A DNA stretch of 64,000 nt from Vombatus ursinus (Eukaryota > Chordata > Mammalia > Diprotodontia > Vombatidae): NCBI RefSeq assembly GCF_900497805.2, contig NW_020947390.1, positions 6,036,435 to 6,100,434 on the forward strand, written 5' to 3'. Position 1 is the stretch's first letter. Each line of letters starts with the position of its first letter. The translations under genes were made by a program, and so were the position numbers. Positions 23,130 through 34,924 of the stretch are shown piece after piece. The notes under the pieces are model-generated. The model did no database searches, was not told where the DNA came from, and saw only the letters and a list, made by a program, of their open reading frames with translations.

Positions 23130-26100
23130 ATAATAACCATAACTGTGAATGTGAATGGGATGAATTTTCCCATAAAATGAAAGTGAATAGCGGGTAGATT
23201 AAAAAACAGAATCCTATAGTATGTTTACAAGAAACACATTTGAAGCAGAGAGATACACCCAGAGTAATGTTAAAAGGCTGGAGCAGAATATCTTATGCTT
23301 CTGCTGAAGGGAAAAAAAAAAGCAGGGCTAGCAATCCTGGGCTCAGACAAAGCAGAAGTAAAAATAGATCTAATTAAAATAGACAAGGAAGGAAATTGCA
23401 TCTTGCAAAAAGGTACCATAGACGATGAAATGATATTAATACTAAATATATATGCACTAAGTTGTATAGCATCCAAATTCTTAGAGGAAAAGTTAAGTGA
23501 GTTACAGGAAGAAATAGACAGCAAAACTATACTAGTGGGGAACCTCAACCTCTCCCTCTCAGAACTAGATAAAGCTAATCACAAAATAAACAAGAAAGAA
23601 GTTAAGGAGGTGAACAGAATTTTAGAAAAGTTAGATATGTTAGACCTCTGGAGAAAATTGAATGGGAGTAGAAAGGAATATACTTTTTTTCTCAGCAGTA
23701 CATAGCTCCTATGTAAAAATTGACCATGTATTAGGGCATAAAAACCCCACAATCAAATGCAGAAAGGCCTTTTCAGATGATGATGCAATAAAAATTACAT
23801 ATAACAAAGGTCTATGAGAAGATAGACTAAAAATTAATTGGAAACTAACTAATATAATCCTAAAGAATGAGTGGATCATGGCAATAATGAGACAACATGC
23901 CATATGGGATGCAAACAAGGCAGTACTTAAGGGAAAATTTATATCTCTAAATGCTTTCCAGAATAAAATAGAAAAAGAGCCTATCAATGATTTGGGCATG
24001 CAACTAACAAAGCTAGAAAAAGAACAAATTAAAAGTCTCCAATTAAATACCAAACTAGAAATTCTGAAAATCAAAGGAGAGATTAAAATTAATAAAGTAA
24101 GAAACTATTGAACTAATAAATAAAACTAAAAGCTAGTTTTATGAAAAAAACAGTAAAATAGATAAATATTTGGTTAATTTGATGAAAAAAGAAAGAAAAC
24201 CAAATTGCCAGTATCAAAAATGAAAAGGGTGAATTCACCACCAATGAAGAAGAAATTAAAGCATGAATTAGTAGCTATTTTGTGCAACTGTATGTCAATA
24301 TATCTGGCAATCTAAGTGAAATAGGTGAATATTTATAAAAAGACAAACTGCCCAGATTAGCAGAAGAAAAAGTAAAATATTTAAATAACTGTATTTTAGG
24401 GAAAAAATAAATTGAATAAGCCATCAATGAACTCCCTAAGGAAAAAAAAATCTCTAGGGCCAGATGAATTTACAAGTGAATTTTGCCAAACATTTAAAGA
24501 ACAATTAATACCAATACTGTATAAACTATTTGGAAAAATAGATGGAGTTCTACCAAATTCCTTTAATGGCACAAATATAGTACTCATACCTAAACCAGGA
24601 GGAGTCAAAACAGAGAAAGAAAATTACAGAACAATTTCCCTAATGAATATTGATGAAAGCATTTTAAGTTAAATATTAGCAAAGAGATTACAGCAATTTA
24701 TCACCAGGATAATACACTATCATCAAGTGGGATTTATACCAGGAATGCAGGGCCAGTTCAATATTAGGAAAACTATTAGCATAATTGACCATATCAATAA
24801 CAAAGCCAACATAAATCACATGATTGTCTTCATAGATGCAGAAAAAGCTTTTGACAAAATGCAGCACTGATTTTTATCAAAAATACTAGAGAGTAAAGGA
24901 ATAAATTGGAGCTTTCCTTAAAATGATAAGTAGTATCAATCTAAAACCATCAGCAAGCATAATCCATAATGAGGATAAGCTAGAGGCCTTCCCAATAAGA
25001 TCAGGGATGGAGAAAAGGATGCCTATCATCACCACCATTAGTCAGTGTTGTACTAGAAATGTTAACTTTGGCAGTAAGAGAAGAAAAATAAGTTTAAGGA
25101 ATTAGAACAGGCAATGAGGAAACAAAACTATCACTCTTTGCAGATGATATGATGGTATACTTTGAGAATCTTAAAGGATCAACTAAAAAAGTACTTGAAA
25201 TAATTAACAATTTTAGCAAAGTTGCATGATATAAATCCACACAAATCATCAGCATTTCTATATATTACCAACAAAGCCCAGCAGCAAGAAATAGAAAGAG
25301 AAATTCCACTTAAAATAACTGTAGACAATATAAAATATTTGAGAGTTTACTTGCCAAGACAAACCCAGGAACTACATGAGCACTATTACAAAACACCACA
25401 CAAATAAATTCATATCTGAACAATTGGAAAAATATCAATTGCTCATGGGGAGGCCAAGCTAATATATTAAAAATTGACAATTCTACCTAAATTAATTTAC
25501 TTAGTCTGTGCTATACCATTCAAACTACCAAAAATTGTTTTTTAGAGCTAGAAAAAACAATAATCAAATTCACCTGGAAGAACAAAAGCTCTAGAATATC
25601 AAGGGAATTAAGGAAAAAGTTCAAAGGGAGGTGGTCTAGGAATACCAGATCTAAAACTATATTATAAAGCAGTAATCATCAAAACTATTTGTTGCTGCTT
25701 AAGAAATACAGTGGTGGGTCAGTGAAATAGACACAGTAGTAAATGATTGTAGTAATTAACTGTTTGATAAACCCAAAGACTCCAGCTTCTGGGATAAGGA
25801 CTCACTATTTGACAAGTACTGCTGGGAAAAATGGAAAATAGTATGGCAGAAAGTAGACATCGACAACATTTCACACTGTACATGGAGATAAGATCAAAAT
25901 GGTTACATGATTTAGACATAAAGGGTGATACCATAAGCAAATTAGGAGAGCAAGGAGTAGTTTACTTGTCAGATCTATGGAGAAGGCAAGACTTTATGAC
26001 CAAACAAGAGATGGAGAACATTATAAAATGAAAAACGGATAATTTTGATCACATTAAATTAAAAAGTTTTTGCACAAATAAAATCAATGCAACCAAGATT

Positions 26101-26852
26101 AGAAGGAAAACAGAAAGATAGGAAACAATTTTTACAGCTAGTGTCTTTGATAAAGGCCTCATTTTTCAAATATATGAAGAACTCAGTCAAATTTATAAGA
26201 ATACAAGTCACTTCTCAATTGATAAATGGCCAAAGGATGTGAACTGGCAGTTTTCAGGCAAAGACATTAAAGCTATCTATAGTCATATGGGAAAAAAATA
26301 CTGTAAGTCACTGTTGATTAGAGAAAAGCAAATTAAAACAAATCTGAGGTACCACCGCACAGCTATCATATTGGCAAATATAACAAAACAGGAAAATGAT
26401 AAATGTTGCAGAAGACATGGGAAAAATTGTAATACAAATGCATTGTTGCTGAAATTCTGAACTGATCCAACCATTCTGGAGAGTAATTTGGAACTATGCC
26501 AAAAGGGAAATCAAACTGTGCATACCGTTTAAACCAGCAATACCACTTCTAGGTATGTATCCCAAGAAGATCACAAAAAAGGGAAATGGACCTACATGTA
26601 TAAAAAATATTTATAGCAGCTCTGTTTGTGGTGGCAAATAAATGGAAATTGAGGCAATGCCCACCAATTGGAGAATGGCTGAACAAATTGTGGCATATGA
26701 AAATAATACAGTACTATTGTGCTATGAGAAATGACAAGCAGGTAGAATTCATAAAGACCGGGAAAGACTTACATGAACTGATGCTGAGTGAAGTGAGCAG
26801 AACCAGGACAACATTGTACACAGCAACAGCAACACTGATTGATCAACTATGA
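23130..26852 (+). pseudogene. L1 ORF2p remnant (endonuclease and RT, broken)
   Basis: Endonuclease text includes 'QETHLKQRDTPR' (about 23229) and 'ILVGNLNLSLSELDKANHK' near 23530, where the usual catalytic GD-N motif has Asn for Asp. RT landmarks are '[11 protein letters not shown]' near 24830 and the active-site 'FADDMMVY' at 25137-25160. The C-terminal part reads 'KWLHDLDIKGDTISKLGEQ' (25898) and 'KLRQCPPIGEWLNKLWH' (26644). Stops and frame changes occur throughout (open stretches of only 60-136 codons), so the protein is dead. Confidence 0.88.
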
Positions 26853-27244
26853 TTGACTTAGCTCTTCTCAGCAATATAATTATCCAAGACAATTCCCAAA
26901 GATTTGTAATAGAAAATTTGATCCACATCCAGAGAAAGAACTATGGAGTTTGAATGCAGATTGAAGTATACTATTTTCACTTTTGTTGTTGTTGTTGTTT
27001 TTTTTTTTGGTGTGTTTTTTCCTTTTTGTTCTATATCTTCTTTCACACCATGAATAATGTGGAGATATGTTTACATGATTGTACACGTGTAATCTGTATC
27101 AGATTGCCTTGCCATCTTGGGGAAGGAGTATGGGAGGGAGGGAGAAAAAACTTGAAAATAATAATCTTATAAAAATGAACAGTGAAAACTATCTTTATTT
27201 GTAATTTGAAAAAATAGGATACTATTTACCAAAAAAAAATATAG

Positions 27245-27480
27245 CAGGCTCCCAAATTCTTCATAACCCTCAGTCAGTTGTATAACTGTAAAATAGGTTT
27301 TTCTGTATAATCTCATCTGTAAAAGTTTATTTTTTCTCTTCTCATGCTTTCAATGAGAATAAAATGAGAAGGCCCCTTAAAAAGATTAAATTAGGTAACT
27401 AACATATTTACAAAAGTAGAAACTGTAAAGTGCTATATAAATACTAATGGTTATTATTTATTTACAGGGCAGTCAAAATG
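27245..27480 (+). mobile_element. SINE remnant
   Basis: The end 'gtaaagtgctatataaatac' is the MIR-type tail. The earlier part is weak, so the left end is uncertain. Confidence 0.45.
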
Positions 27481-28050
27481 GGTTACAAAATTTCAAATGA
27501 TAGAAATTAATTGCCAATGAGATTCTCCTAGAACAACATGTCTAGATATGCCTTTCCAGAAAAAAGTCTAACAACCTGGTGTTGTCTATGATGCTAAAGA
27601 AAATCCTAATGCATTTGTTTATTTCATTGAATAAAATGTTGGAGTGGCGGGGGGGGGGGGGGGGAGGTTGGTTTATTTCATTACCTATACTATTTTTCTA
27701 CTGGCAAAGGAAATTACTATGTTGCCAAATGCCTTGCAAAGGAAGATCGGGTCTTTAAGTAGGAGAAGGATGGGGAAACCAGGCAAAGGGAACTTAGCAA
27801 AAATAAACATACTTAGAATTTATATAACATGTTTTGCTAAGCACCTTCAGTTGAAAAGTTGAACAGTTAAGTGACAAATGTAAGATTGATAGATGTCAAG
27901 CCAAAATTCTCAGGATGTTTTATGTCCTAAAAAAAAAGTCAGGTTACTCGTCAGTTCCAAGTCTGTTTCCCAAGTATGGGGAAGTAGAGAAATTTACATC
28001 CAAGTTTATCAGTATTATTTGGTGTAAATTTCAAAAAAAGAGGAATTATT
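27481..28050. other. Unassigned, contains a G16 run
   Basis: No gene. A frame at 27644-27862 exists only because it begins in the G-run. Confidence 0.5.
27649..27664 (+). repeat. G16 homopolymer
   Basis: Sixteen consecutive G (after GGAGTGGC), far longer than expected in this AT-rich intron. Confidence 0.95.
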
Positions 28051-28054
28051 TATT

Positions 28055-28280
28055 CCAAGGGTTGGCAAATTAAGGCCCTAGCCCTCCTTCTGCTACTATA
28101 AGGAAAAGATGTTTTTTATATATTTAAATAAAATTTTACTGTATTTTTAAATGTATTTAAAAATTTTCAATTTACAGGTCATACAGAAACAGGCAGTGGG
28201 CCTGGACCTCACAGGCCATATAAGAACAGGCAGTAGGCCTAGATTTGGCCCTCAGCAACAGCTGGCAAACCCCTCATCTA
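28055..28280. mobile_element. hAT-like non-autonomous DNA transposon (probable)
   Basis: The ends 'gggttggcaaa' (left) and 'tggcaaacccct' (right) are near-inverted, like the ends of mammalian hAT/Charlie MITEs with 'ggccctcagc'-type subterminal text. Near the right side 'aacaggcagtgggcctgga' recurs as 'aacaggcagtaggcctaga' (28189 and 28225). The family name is not determined. Confidence 0.6.
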
Positions 28281-28308
28281 TTTAAATTCAAAAATATTGG
28301 TGGTAAGC

Positions 28309-28350
28309 AATTATATTTTAAAACATTTAAAATTATATTTTAAAACATTT
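28309..28350 (+). repeat. 21-bp tandem duplication
   Basis: A 21-bp AT-rich unit (beginning 'aattatattttaaaacattt') occurs twice back to back. Confidence 0.85.
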
Positions 28351-28429
28351 AAAACATTAATTTATCAACTAGCAGAAAGGAATAAAAGAGATTGGTGTTA
28401 CTGCCTTTGACTAATTGAGTTGCTGGTGA

Positions 28430-28610
28430 ATTGAGTAGCAGTGAGTCAGTCAGCAAATAACCTTTTACTAAGCTCCTCCTATGTGCCACGTGCTATGCTT
28501 AGTGTTGGAGATACATATAAAGAAAGGTAAGAAGACCATCCTTACCCTAAATGAACTCACAATCTAATGGGAGAGATAATAAATAAACAACTATGTAAAC
28601 AACTATATTT
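28430..28610 (-). mobile_element. L2 3' terminus
   Basis: Antisense L2 tail: 'cctatgtgccacgtgctatg', 'tagtgttggagatacatat', 'aactcacaatctaatgggag'. Confidence 0.75.
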
Positions 28611-28619
28611 AGGATAAAT

Positions 28620-29510
28620 TAGGATTAACCAATAGTCATCTCTCTATTTTTTTTCTGCTAAAGGAGACAGCATAGGATCCAACTCACAGATTCCCAGCCT
28701 CTGTTTTATGCTTTGTGCAAACCAGCTTGGGGACACATAGCTCAGCAATTTTATTACTGTTTCCAGATTCAAACCCAATCACCAAGCTTCTAATAATCTT
28801 TATTTATGAAACATTCTAGAATTATAAAATGATTCTAAAAGCCAAAGAAATGTAAAATACACTTTTGCCTTTTTGTTGTTGGAGTTTTTTTGGTTGGATT
28901 CAAGGCCTTTATAGAACAGATGTAAGATTCCCTGTCAGAAGTATCTATGCTTCCTAAGCCTATAATAAAAACACAGTGTTCTCCTTAATCACTCAAGGTC
29001 ATCAACCCTCATGACTGCTTTGGATAGTCCACTTGGCATCTTTTCACTCAGAGCCATGTCCCTGACCCTTTGTCTACTCAATAATTTCCTTTCCACTAAT
29101 GGCAAGATGCCTGGCCCTCTGCCCTTACTCACACCATTCAGTGAATTAGTCCTCTTGTCTGAAACACTTGGTATCCTCATTAGGTCAATCCCCCTGACCT
29201 TTCTCATTCCCTGACCAATGCCTTCTATATAAGTTTCACCTTCACAGTATATAAAGCAAAGCCTTCATCTAAAACACTCACAATAACATAAAAACCCAAA
29301 TAATGTTAAAACAGAGAGAAAGCCAGAGCCAGAGCCAGAGACAGTGAAACAGATTGTAGCATTGTGGCTTTAGTCACAAAGTTTCTGAAGCCCATGAAAT
29401 AAAATAACAGGAAAGAAAGAGGAAGGCTAGTGACAAATTAACTCCTTTTATCCTCTTGAGGAACACTACTATATATTATAATCACTGACCCCCTAAGCAA
29501 TAATCTCCCA
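28620..29510. other. Unassigned sequence
   Basis: No gene. Two TATA-like words near 29225 and 29250 have no supporting promoter context. A short (GAGCCA)n-like run is near 29318-29340. Confidence 0.5.
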
Positions 29511-29514
29511 TTAG

Positions 29515-29700
29515 CATCACAGAATGGAAGAGGCCTTAGAGATTATCTGGTCTAACCCTCTCAGAAGTGGGAACTGAGGCCTAGCAAGATGAAAGGACTT
29601 GTTCAAGATCATACTGGTAAGAAGTGGCAGAGCTAGGATTCAAATCTATGTCCTAGGACTTAAAAATTCAATCTTTCCTCTATAACATGTTGTTTCCAAC
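29515..29700 (-). mobile_element. THER/MIR SINE
   Basis: 'ggaagaggccttagagatta', 'aagtggcagagctaggattc' and 'tttcctctataacatgttg' in antisense order. Confidence 0.8.
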
Positions 29701-29784
29701 CTTCCACATGATCCTGTTTCCAAAGGTGCTGCCCTAACGTAACTGGAAAAAAGGGAAGAATGGCTTAGTTCAATTCCATTGACC

Positions 29785-30055
29785 TTTTGACTACTATTTG
29801 TTGTTCAGTCACTTTTCAGTCATGATCAGCTCTTAATGGCTCCATTTGGGGTTTTCTTGGCAGAGGTACTAGAGTTTTTGCCATTTCCCTCTCCAGCTCA
29901 TTTTGTAGAGGAGGAAACTGAGGCAAACAAGGTTAAGTGACTTGCCCAGGGTCACACAGCTAGTAAGTGTCCAAGGCCAGATTTGAACTCAGGAAGATGA
30001 GTCTTCCTAACTCCAGGCCCAGAACTCTATCAACTATGCCAACTAGCTGTACTTT
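29785..30055 (-). mobile_element. Marsupial tRNA-type SINE (WSINE/SINE1 group)
   Basis: Antisense of the same family as 50160-50415: 'ttgttgttcagtcacttttc', 'tggggttttcttggcagagg', 'gaggaaactgaggcaaacaa', 'gtcacacagctagtaagtgt' and 'tctatcaactatgccaacta'. The 'cagtcatgatcagctcttaat' end is the marsupial-type SINE 3' part. This is one of the main signs that the genome is marsupial. Confidence 0.85.
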
Positions 30056-30139
30056 GACCACTAGGCTTTACTCTAATTGGTAGGTACAAACACTTTAACC
30101 AAAGGATCTTCCTGCTTAATAGACCCAGACTCACTAAAG

Positions 30140-30440
30140 AGGAACCATCTAGTATAACAGCAACAGCAACAATAACAATAACATTTATATAGAGCTTACT
30201 ATATGCCAGGCACTGCGCTAAGTGCTTTACAATTATTATCTCATCAGATTCTCACAACCACTCATAGAAGGTAGGTGCTATTATTATCCTCAATTTTATA
30301 GTTGAAGAAACTGAAGCAGACAGAGGTTAAGTGAGTTGCCCAGGTCACAGTGATAGTAATTGTCTGAGTCCAGATTTGTACTCAGGTCTTCCTGTATCCA
30401 GGCTCAGCAATTTATTCACTGAGCCACTCACATAGCCCTA
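30140..30440 (-). mobile_element. Full MIR SINE
   Basis: 'tatgccaggcactgcgctaa', 'ttctcacaaccactcatag', 'gaggttaagtgagttgccc' and 'ctcaggtcttcctgtatcc' give a nearly complete antisense MIR. Confidence 0.85.
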
Positions 30441-30479
30441 GGTACAACTCCAAGTCTTAACAACATACTTTAAAAACAT

Positions 30480-30600
30480 ACCTGAAAAGTGGTCACCCAG
30501 GTTTGTCTGAAGTCTTTCAATAATGAAGAACCCATTGTGTTCTGGTGTATTTTCAATGATGTTTGCAACTGTAATGCTAAACTTTTTGCAGATATGACAC
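30480..30600 (-). mobile_element. L3-like fragment
   Basis: 'gtggtcacccaggtttgtct' then 'caataatgaagaacccattg' parallels the start of antisense L3 (compare 60370-60650). Confidence 0.5.
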
Positions 30601-31469
30601 TAAATTCCATGGGCTGTGAAAAGAACACAGGAATATTCCCTCACATGACAGGTGGACCCCTTTTGTTCAATGTATGAGAGGTCATAGATGAGCAGGCATG
30701 GATAGATTTCTTTCTGCATCCTTGGAGGTAGTTTCCTACATGAATGTTATTCTGGATCCACTAGAGCAGCCTGAAGAAGTGCACAGGGAATAAAGAGAAA
30801 GATTCTTTTCATAAGCTTTTAGAAATTCTTAGAGGAACCCATCTGACTTATTCAATCATTTAAATTTTCCATGAGAGTTTATTGGTCAATGGATAAAGCT
30901 ACTCAACTCATGGCCTTAGAATGTCCCCCCAACACTGTTGTCTTATTTGGAATAGGCACCAAAAATATACTCTATTAATATCATTTTGAGTTTCTGATGA
31001 AAACTGGATAAAAAAAGCTGACTTATTTAGAAAGATAATTATAAAGCTATATAACACTAATCACTGAAGGTGAATATTTAGTTGTGTGTATGGAAACCTT
31101 AGCAGGCTTTTTACTCTGTAATTCAGTGACCTATTACTCAAAAGTTTTCAGAAATAATATTCACATGAGAAACTTATTTATTCTCGTTAAGTGATACTTC
31201 CTCAACAAGTAACAACTACAGAAAGGTCTGTTTCCCTGGAAAATAAAGGGTTTTCTATAGAGATTGAGTGGAAAGTTGGAATGGCTTTCTTTGTAGTCAA
31301 TAATCAACCACCAAGTTTTTGATAATCACTTACTATATTCCAGGCACCAACCAGCCCTTTCAGGTTGACAGAATTTTCCCAGTCAAGTGTTATGTATGTA
31401 TCAGGTTGTTACTTATGACTATTGAATAAGTGATGATTTCCAATGTGTTTTCAGAAATGTCACAATTGT
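30601..31469. other. Unassigned sequence
   Basis: No repeat or gene recognised. Confidence 0.5.
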
Positions 31470-31580
31470 AATGTGTATGTATACATATATATATACATGC
31501 ACACACTATATATATATATATAATCTATGTCTACACACACACATATATATCTACATACATACATACACACATATATGTAA
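31470..31580. repeat. TA/CA-rich microsatellite cluster
   Basis: Mixed (TA)n, (CA)n and (CATA)n runs. Short reading frames through it are artefacts. Confidence 0.88.
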
Positions 31581-31769
31581 AACAAGGATCACCATGTCAA
31601 CCTACTTTCCTACTGGCTTTATGTTTCTAAAGGGTCTTATTGGAAAGTATAATAGTCACATAATCACTGATCCATCATTTCCCCGATATGTCTGTAATAT
31701 ATGAACCTTACTCACATAATCTTATTTTCTTCTTCTAACGTTACTGTATAGCCTTCTGATAAGTACACT

Positions 31770-32010
31770 TTTTAAGTAGACAATGGTAGTGTAGAGGATA
31801 CAGAGCTGACCTTGAAGCCCCAAAGACCTGGGTTCAAGTCCTGCTTCTGAAACATACTTGTGGTGTGACCTTAGACAACCCACTTAACTTCTAAGCATTC
31901 TAGGTAAATCTGGAAGACTATAATTTGAAGAAATGGTGTGGACTGGCATCAGAAGAGGGAGTTTTCCCATCTAGGAATACCCTATGCCAATAAAAATCAC
32001 AGTCTATTCT
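31770..32010 (+). mobile_element. Marsupial MAR-type SINE
   Basis: 'gtagtgtagaggatacagag', 'gacctgggttcaagtcctgc' and 'gtgtgaccttagacaaccc' form the tRNA-like head. 'aagggagttttcccatctagg'-type text and 'ccctatgccaataaaaatca' form the marsupial tail. It is the same family as 32225-32450. Confidence 0.8.
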
Positions 32011-32224
32011 CTATCCTACTTCCCTAATAAGTATGTCAAAAGAAAAACTTATCAAGAAAATAGATTTTTGCTAGCTATTTTAATAACTATTTTTGCTTAT
32101 ATTCTTCATAAAAGAGTATGTGCACATTCATACATGAATCATGTAAATTATAAATACACATTACATAAATGTTATGAATATTATACTTACAAATATATAT
32201 ATATATTATAAATGTATTGAGAAG

Positions 32225-32450
32225 CAACTTTCTGGAATAGGTAGATAGGCAGCCTTGAGGCTTAGAAAATGCAGGTCCAAATTCCACTTTTGACACATAT
32301 TTGTTATGTAACCCTAAGCAAGTGCTCCAGGCAATTCTCTAAGACTATCCATTGCAGAGCAGGTGCTGATGTTCATTGGCGGAGACAGTTTTTTCATTAG
32401 AAGTTCCCTATGCCAATGAAATTATACATTCAGTCTGTAACAATGTGCTA
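32225..32450 (+). mobile_element. Marsupial MAR-type SINE
   Basis: 'aagcaagtgctccaggcaat', 'ctctaagactatccattgca', 'gagcaggtgctgatgttcat' and 'ttccctatgccaatgaaatt'. The diagnostic tail is clearer here than in the copy 450 bases to the left. A (TA)n run lies just before it at about 32195-32205. Confidence 0.82.
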
Positions 32451-32879
32451 TATTAGACACATCTTCCATGCCCATGCATGCATACATATAATGCATATCA
32501 TACTGGAAAACATTTCCATGACATATTTCCTAAAAATGTCCAATTTGGGTGAATCCAAGCATCATTTAATTCTCTGGCTGATGTGTCTGATGGCATCACT
32601 ATATTCCTCAAAAATACATCAACACAAAGCACATGGGAATAGGAGATCTTGTCAGCTTAAATCCTCTTTGGAAGCAGGTAGGTTATAAATATACAAACAC
32701 ACAATAGTGGAAGGGCATTTGGGAAAAGATGAACTCAGAAGTACTCTGTACATTATTTGAACTTGTTGCATTACTCAGAATCTATCCAGGAGTCTCCAAT
32801 GAAAAATTCCTCCAGCAATGGTACAACATAAGGTTTTAGCAAGACCTGGAGATGTCCATATCAATGAGGAGCAGCAGGC
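32451..32879. other. Unassigned sequence
   Basis: No repeat or gene recognised. Confidence 0.5.
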
Positions 32880-33105
32880 TACACTGGAGTTTAGACGTCA
32901 GGTACTTGGAAGTTTGAGTTCTAAATTTATTACTTAGTATCTGTGTGACCTTGGGCAGGTCATTTAACTTTTTTGGTCCTTAGTTTATTCAGTTGTATCA
33001 GTGGGGTTAGTTTGGGTACTCTCTAAGAAGCTCCCTTCCAGTTCTAACCTAACCCTCTATGACTGCTTTTAGTCTTCTCAGGCTTAATTGAGCCCTAAGC
33101 TTTTC
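32880..33105 (+). mobile_element. THER-type SINE plus flank shared with 34398-34590
   Basis: 'tctgtgtgaccttgggcagg', 'cttttttggtccttagttta' and 'cccttccagttctaacctaa' form the SINE 3' half. The sequence just after the SINE (to about 33105) also resembles the sequence after the SINE at 34398-34590. Confidence 0.7.
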
Positions 33106-33419
33106 TGTATTTTTTTCCCAATCAGAAATATCAGATGCCCAGTTCATTTGGGTACCATGGGTCTTTCCACACTAGGATCATACACTCTAAGAGAGGCAAT
33201 ACAGATACAGATGAAATTGTTAAAGAATACATACTCCCAAGATGCTCCTTCCTAAAAACTGACTTTTATCATGTGATTTGTTCCCCAAAATCCTTCATTT
33301 ACACATCCTTGTAAACATTCATATTCCTAAGCCTCTTCTCAATCTCCACCGCATGCAAACTGATACCCAGTATTGTCCTTGTGTTTTCCTACCTCTTTAC
33401 TTTTACTCTTGTTATTCCC
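33106..33419. other. Unassigned, C-rich run at its end
   Basis: Nothing named. A C-run (about 33418-33435) leads into the L2. Confidence 0.5.
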
Positions 33420-33770
33420 CGCCCCCCCGCCCCCATTTAGAATGGCCTGATCCCATTACAACCTATCAAATTCTTACCTAACCTTTAGGTCCCATTTCAA
33501 ATCTCAGTTCTATGAAGCCTTACCTGAGCACCAACCAGAAGTTATTGCTTCTTCCTCTGAACCTCAATGACACTTCTATCTGCAACATCAATTGGGTACT
33601 TACCATAAAATGTCTTGTAATCTTGATATAGTCAACTAGAATAGAAGGGCAGAAACTGTTTCATACTTTGTATCTCTCTTTTCCCCTCGCCATCACAATT
33701 GCCTAATGCCTAACCAAGTAGCCTGCATGTATATAATAGGTATTCAGTAAATATCCATTCTACCAAGTTC
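33420..33770 (+). mobile_element. L2 3' end
   Basis: Sense L2 tail: 'taggtcccatttcaaatctc', 'tctatgaagccttacctgag', 'agaagggcagaaactgtttc' and 'ataataggtattcagtaaat'. Confidence 0.75.
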
Positions 33771-33779
33771 CACAATTTC

Positions 33780-34235
33780 CTCAGGTATATCCCCATTCAC
33801 ATAGAATTGAAATAAAATTTTGCTGTTATCTCTGACTTTTGCCTGTCCCTTATCTCTCATGTTTAAATGAGTCACCAAGTCCTACTGATTCCACCAATGT
33901 AATGTGGATATGCACCACGTAATATGGGGACCACCACTTCATGTATTCCATCATTTCTCTGGGTAATTGTAGTACTGTAATTACTTGTAATAGTGGTTTT
34001 CTAACATTTTTTTCTCACCTCCATTCTTTACACCCTGCACACACCCAAATCCATCCTTTCTGCAGCAACCAGAACAGTCTTCTTTATGTACTGATCTGAT
34101 CATGTCACTTCTATTGTTGAAAAATCTTAGTAGATTCCCTAAGAAAAGAATTCCTTTGCTTGGCTTTCAGGGGTTTCCAAAATTTAACTTTGTTTGACAT
34201 TTCCAGAATTAGCTCAGATTATCCACACACTCTAA
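33780..34235 (+). mobile_element. L2 ORF2 part
   Basis: 'gagtcaccaagtcctactga', 'agcaaccagaacagtcttct' and 'gatctgatcatgtcacttct' are sense L2 landmarks. It is upstream text lying downstream of an L2 tail, so it is a second copy or a rearrangement. Confidence 0.65.
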
Positions 34236-34239
34236 CCTC

Positions 34240-34700
34240 CAGGCAAAAGCTGGTGGCTGAGAAGATACAACACTGACCTGGAGTCAGGAAGACATGAGTT
34301 GAAATTTGGCCTCAGAAACTTATTAGTTTGTGACCCTGGGCAAGTCACTTAACCTCTGTTTGCCTCACTTTCTTCAACTGAGGAATCTTGGAGCTCTAGA
34401 GTCCTGGGTTTATTACTTAGTACCTGTTTGACATTGGGGCAAGTCACCACTTTTCTGGTCCTTAGCTTCTTCACTTGTAAGTTGATGGGGTTAAGTTAGG
34501 TGATTTCTAAGTTCCGTTCCAGCTCTAACCTAACCTTCCATGACTCCTTTCAATTTTCATAGGCCTGAATGAGCCCAGCAGTCACAGGGTAATAACAGCA
34601 TCTACCTTGCAGGGTTGCTGGGAGATCAAATGAATTAATTGTAAAGTGCTTAGCACAGGACCTGGCACATAGTGGACACTATATAAAAATAAAAAATAAA
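34240..34700 (+). mobile_element. Tandem SINE pieces (MIR head, THER part, MIR tail)
   Basis: 34240-34397 is a SINE head and core ('gacctggagtcaggaagaca', 'ctgggcaagtcacttaacct'). 34398-34590 is the THER-type piece shared with 32880-33105. 34590-34700 is a MIR-type tail ('gtaaagtgcttagcacagga'). The middle piece may have inserted into, or replaced, part of one SINE. Confidence 0.7.
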
Positions 34701-34900
34701 TTCTCTTTCCCTTTTTAGTCTTTGGGCCTTTACTCCCACCATTTCCCATATTAGAATATCCTCCTTCCCCTTGCTTAACTGTTGAATTTATACTCATCCT
34801 TTAAAGTTAAATGCCACTACATCCATGAAGCCTTCCCCCCAATCCCCCTCATTAGCAATGATCTTCTGTCTTGGACCTCACAAAACATTTTTTTTTCTTT
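34701..34900 (+). mobile_element. L2 3' fragment
   Basis: 'actcatcctttaaagttaaa' and 'atccatgaagccttccccc' are L2-tail text. Confidence 0.6.
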
Positions 34901-34924
34901 TTTTCTTTAGCTGGTTAGTCACTT

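Larger units (their letters stand above)
21990..27239 (+). mobile_element. Longest L1 in the window, about 5.2 kb, plus strand
   Basis: Parts in order: a 5'UTR portion (to about 22410; the canonical 5' tip is not seen), ORF1 remnant (22422 to about 23095), ORF2 remnant from the endonuclease region (about 23130) to about 26850, 3'UTR with a (GTT)n/T-run near 26985, and an A-run to 27239. Part of the ORF1-ORF2 junction is missing. It carries multiple stops and frame breaks in both ORFs. It lies sense-opposite to PDGFD transcription. Confidence 0.9.

Noticed and set aside
29220-29260. Promoter with paired TATA-like words
   Set aside because: Two TATATAA-like words alone in AT-rich DNA, with no CpG, exon or other support.
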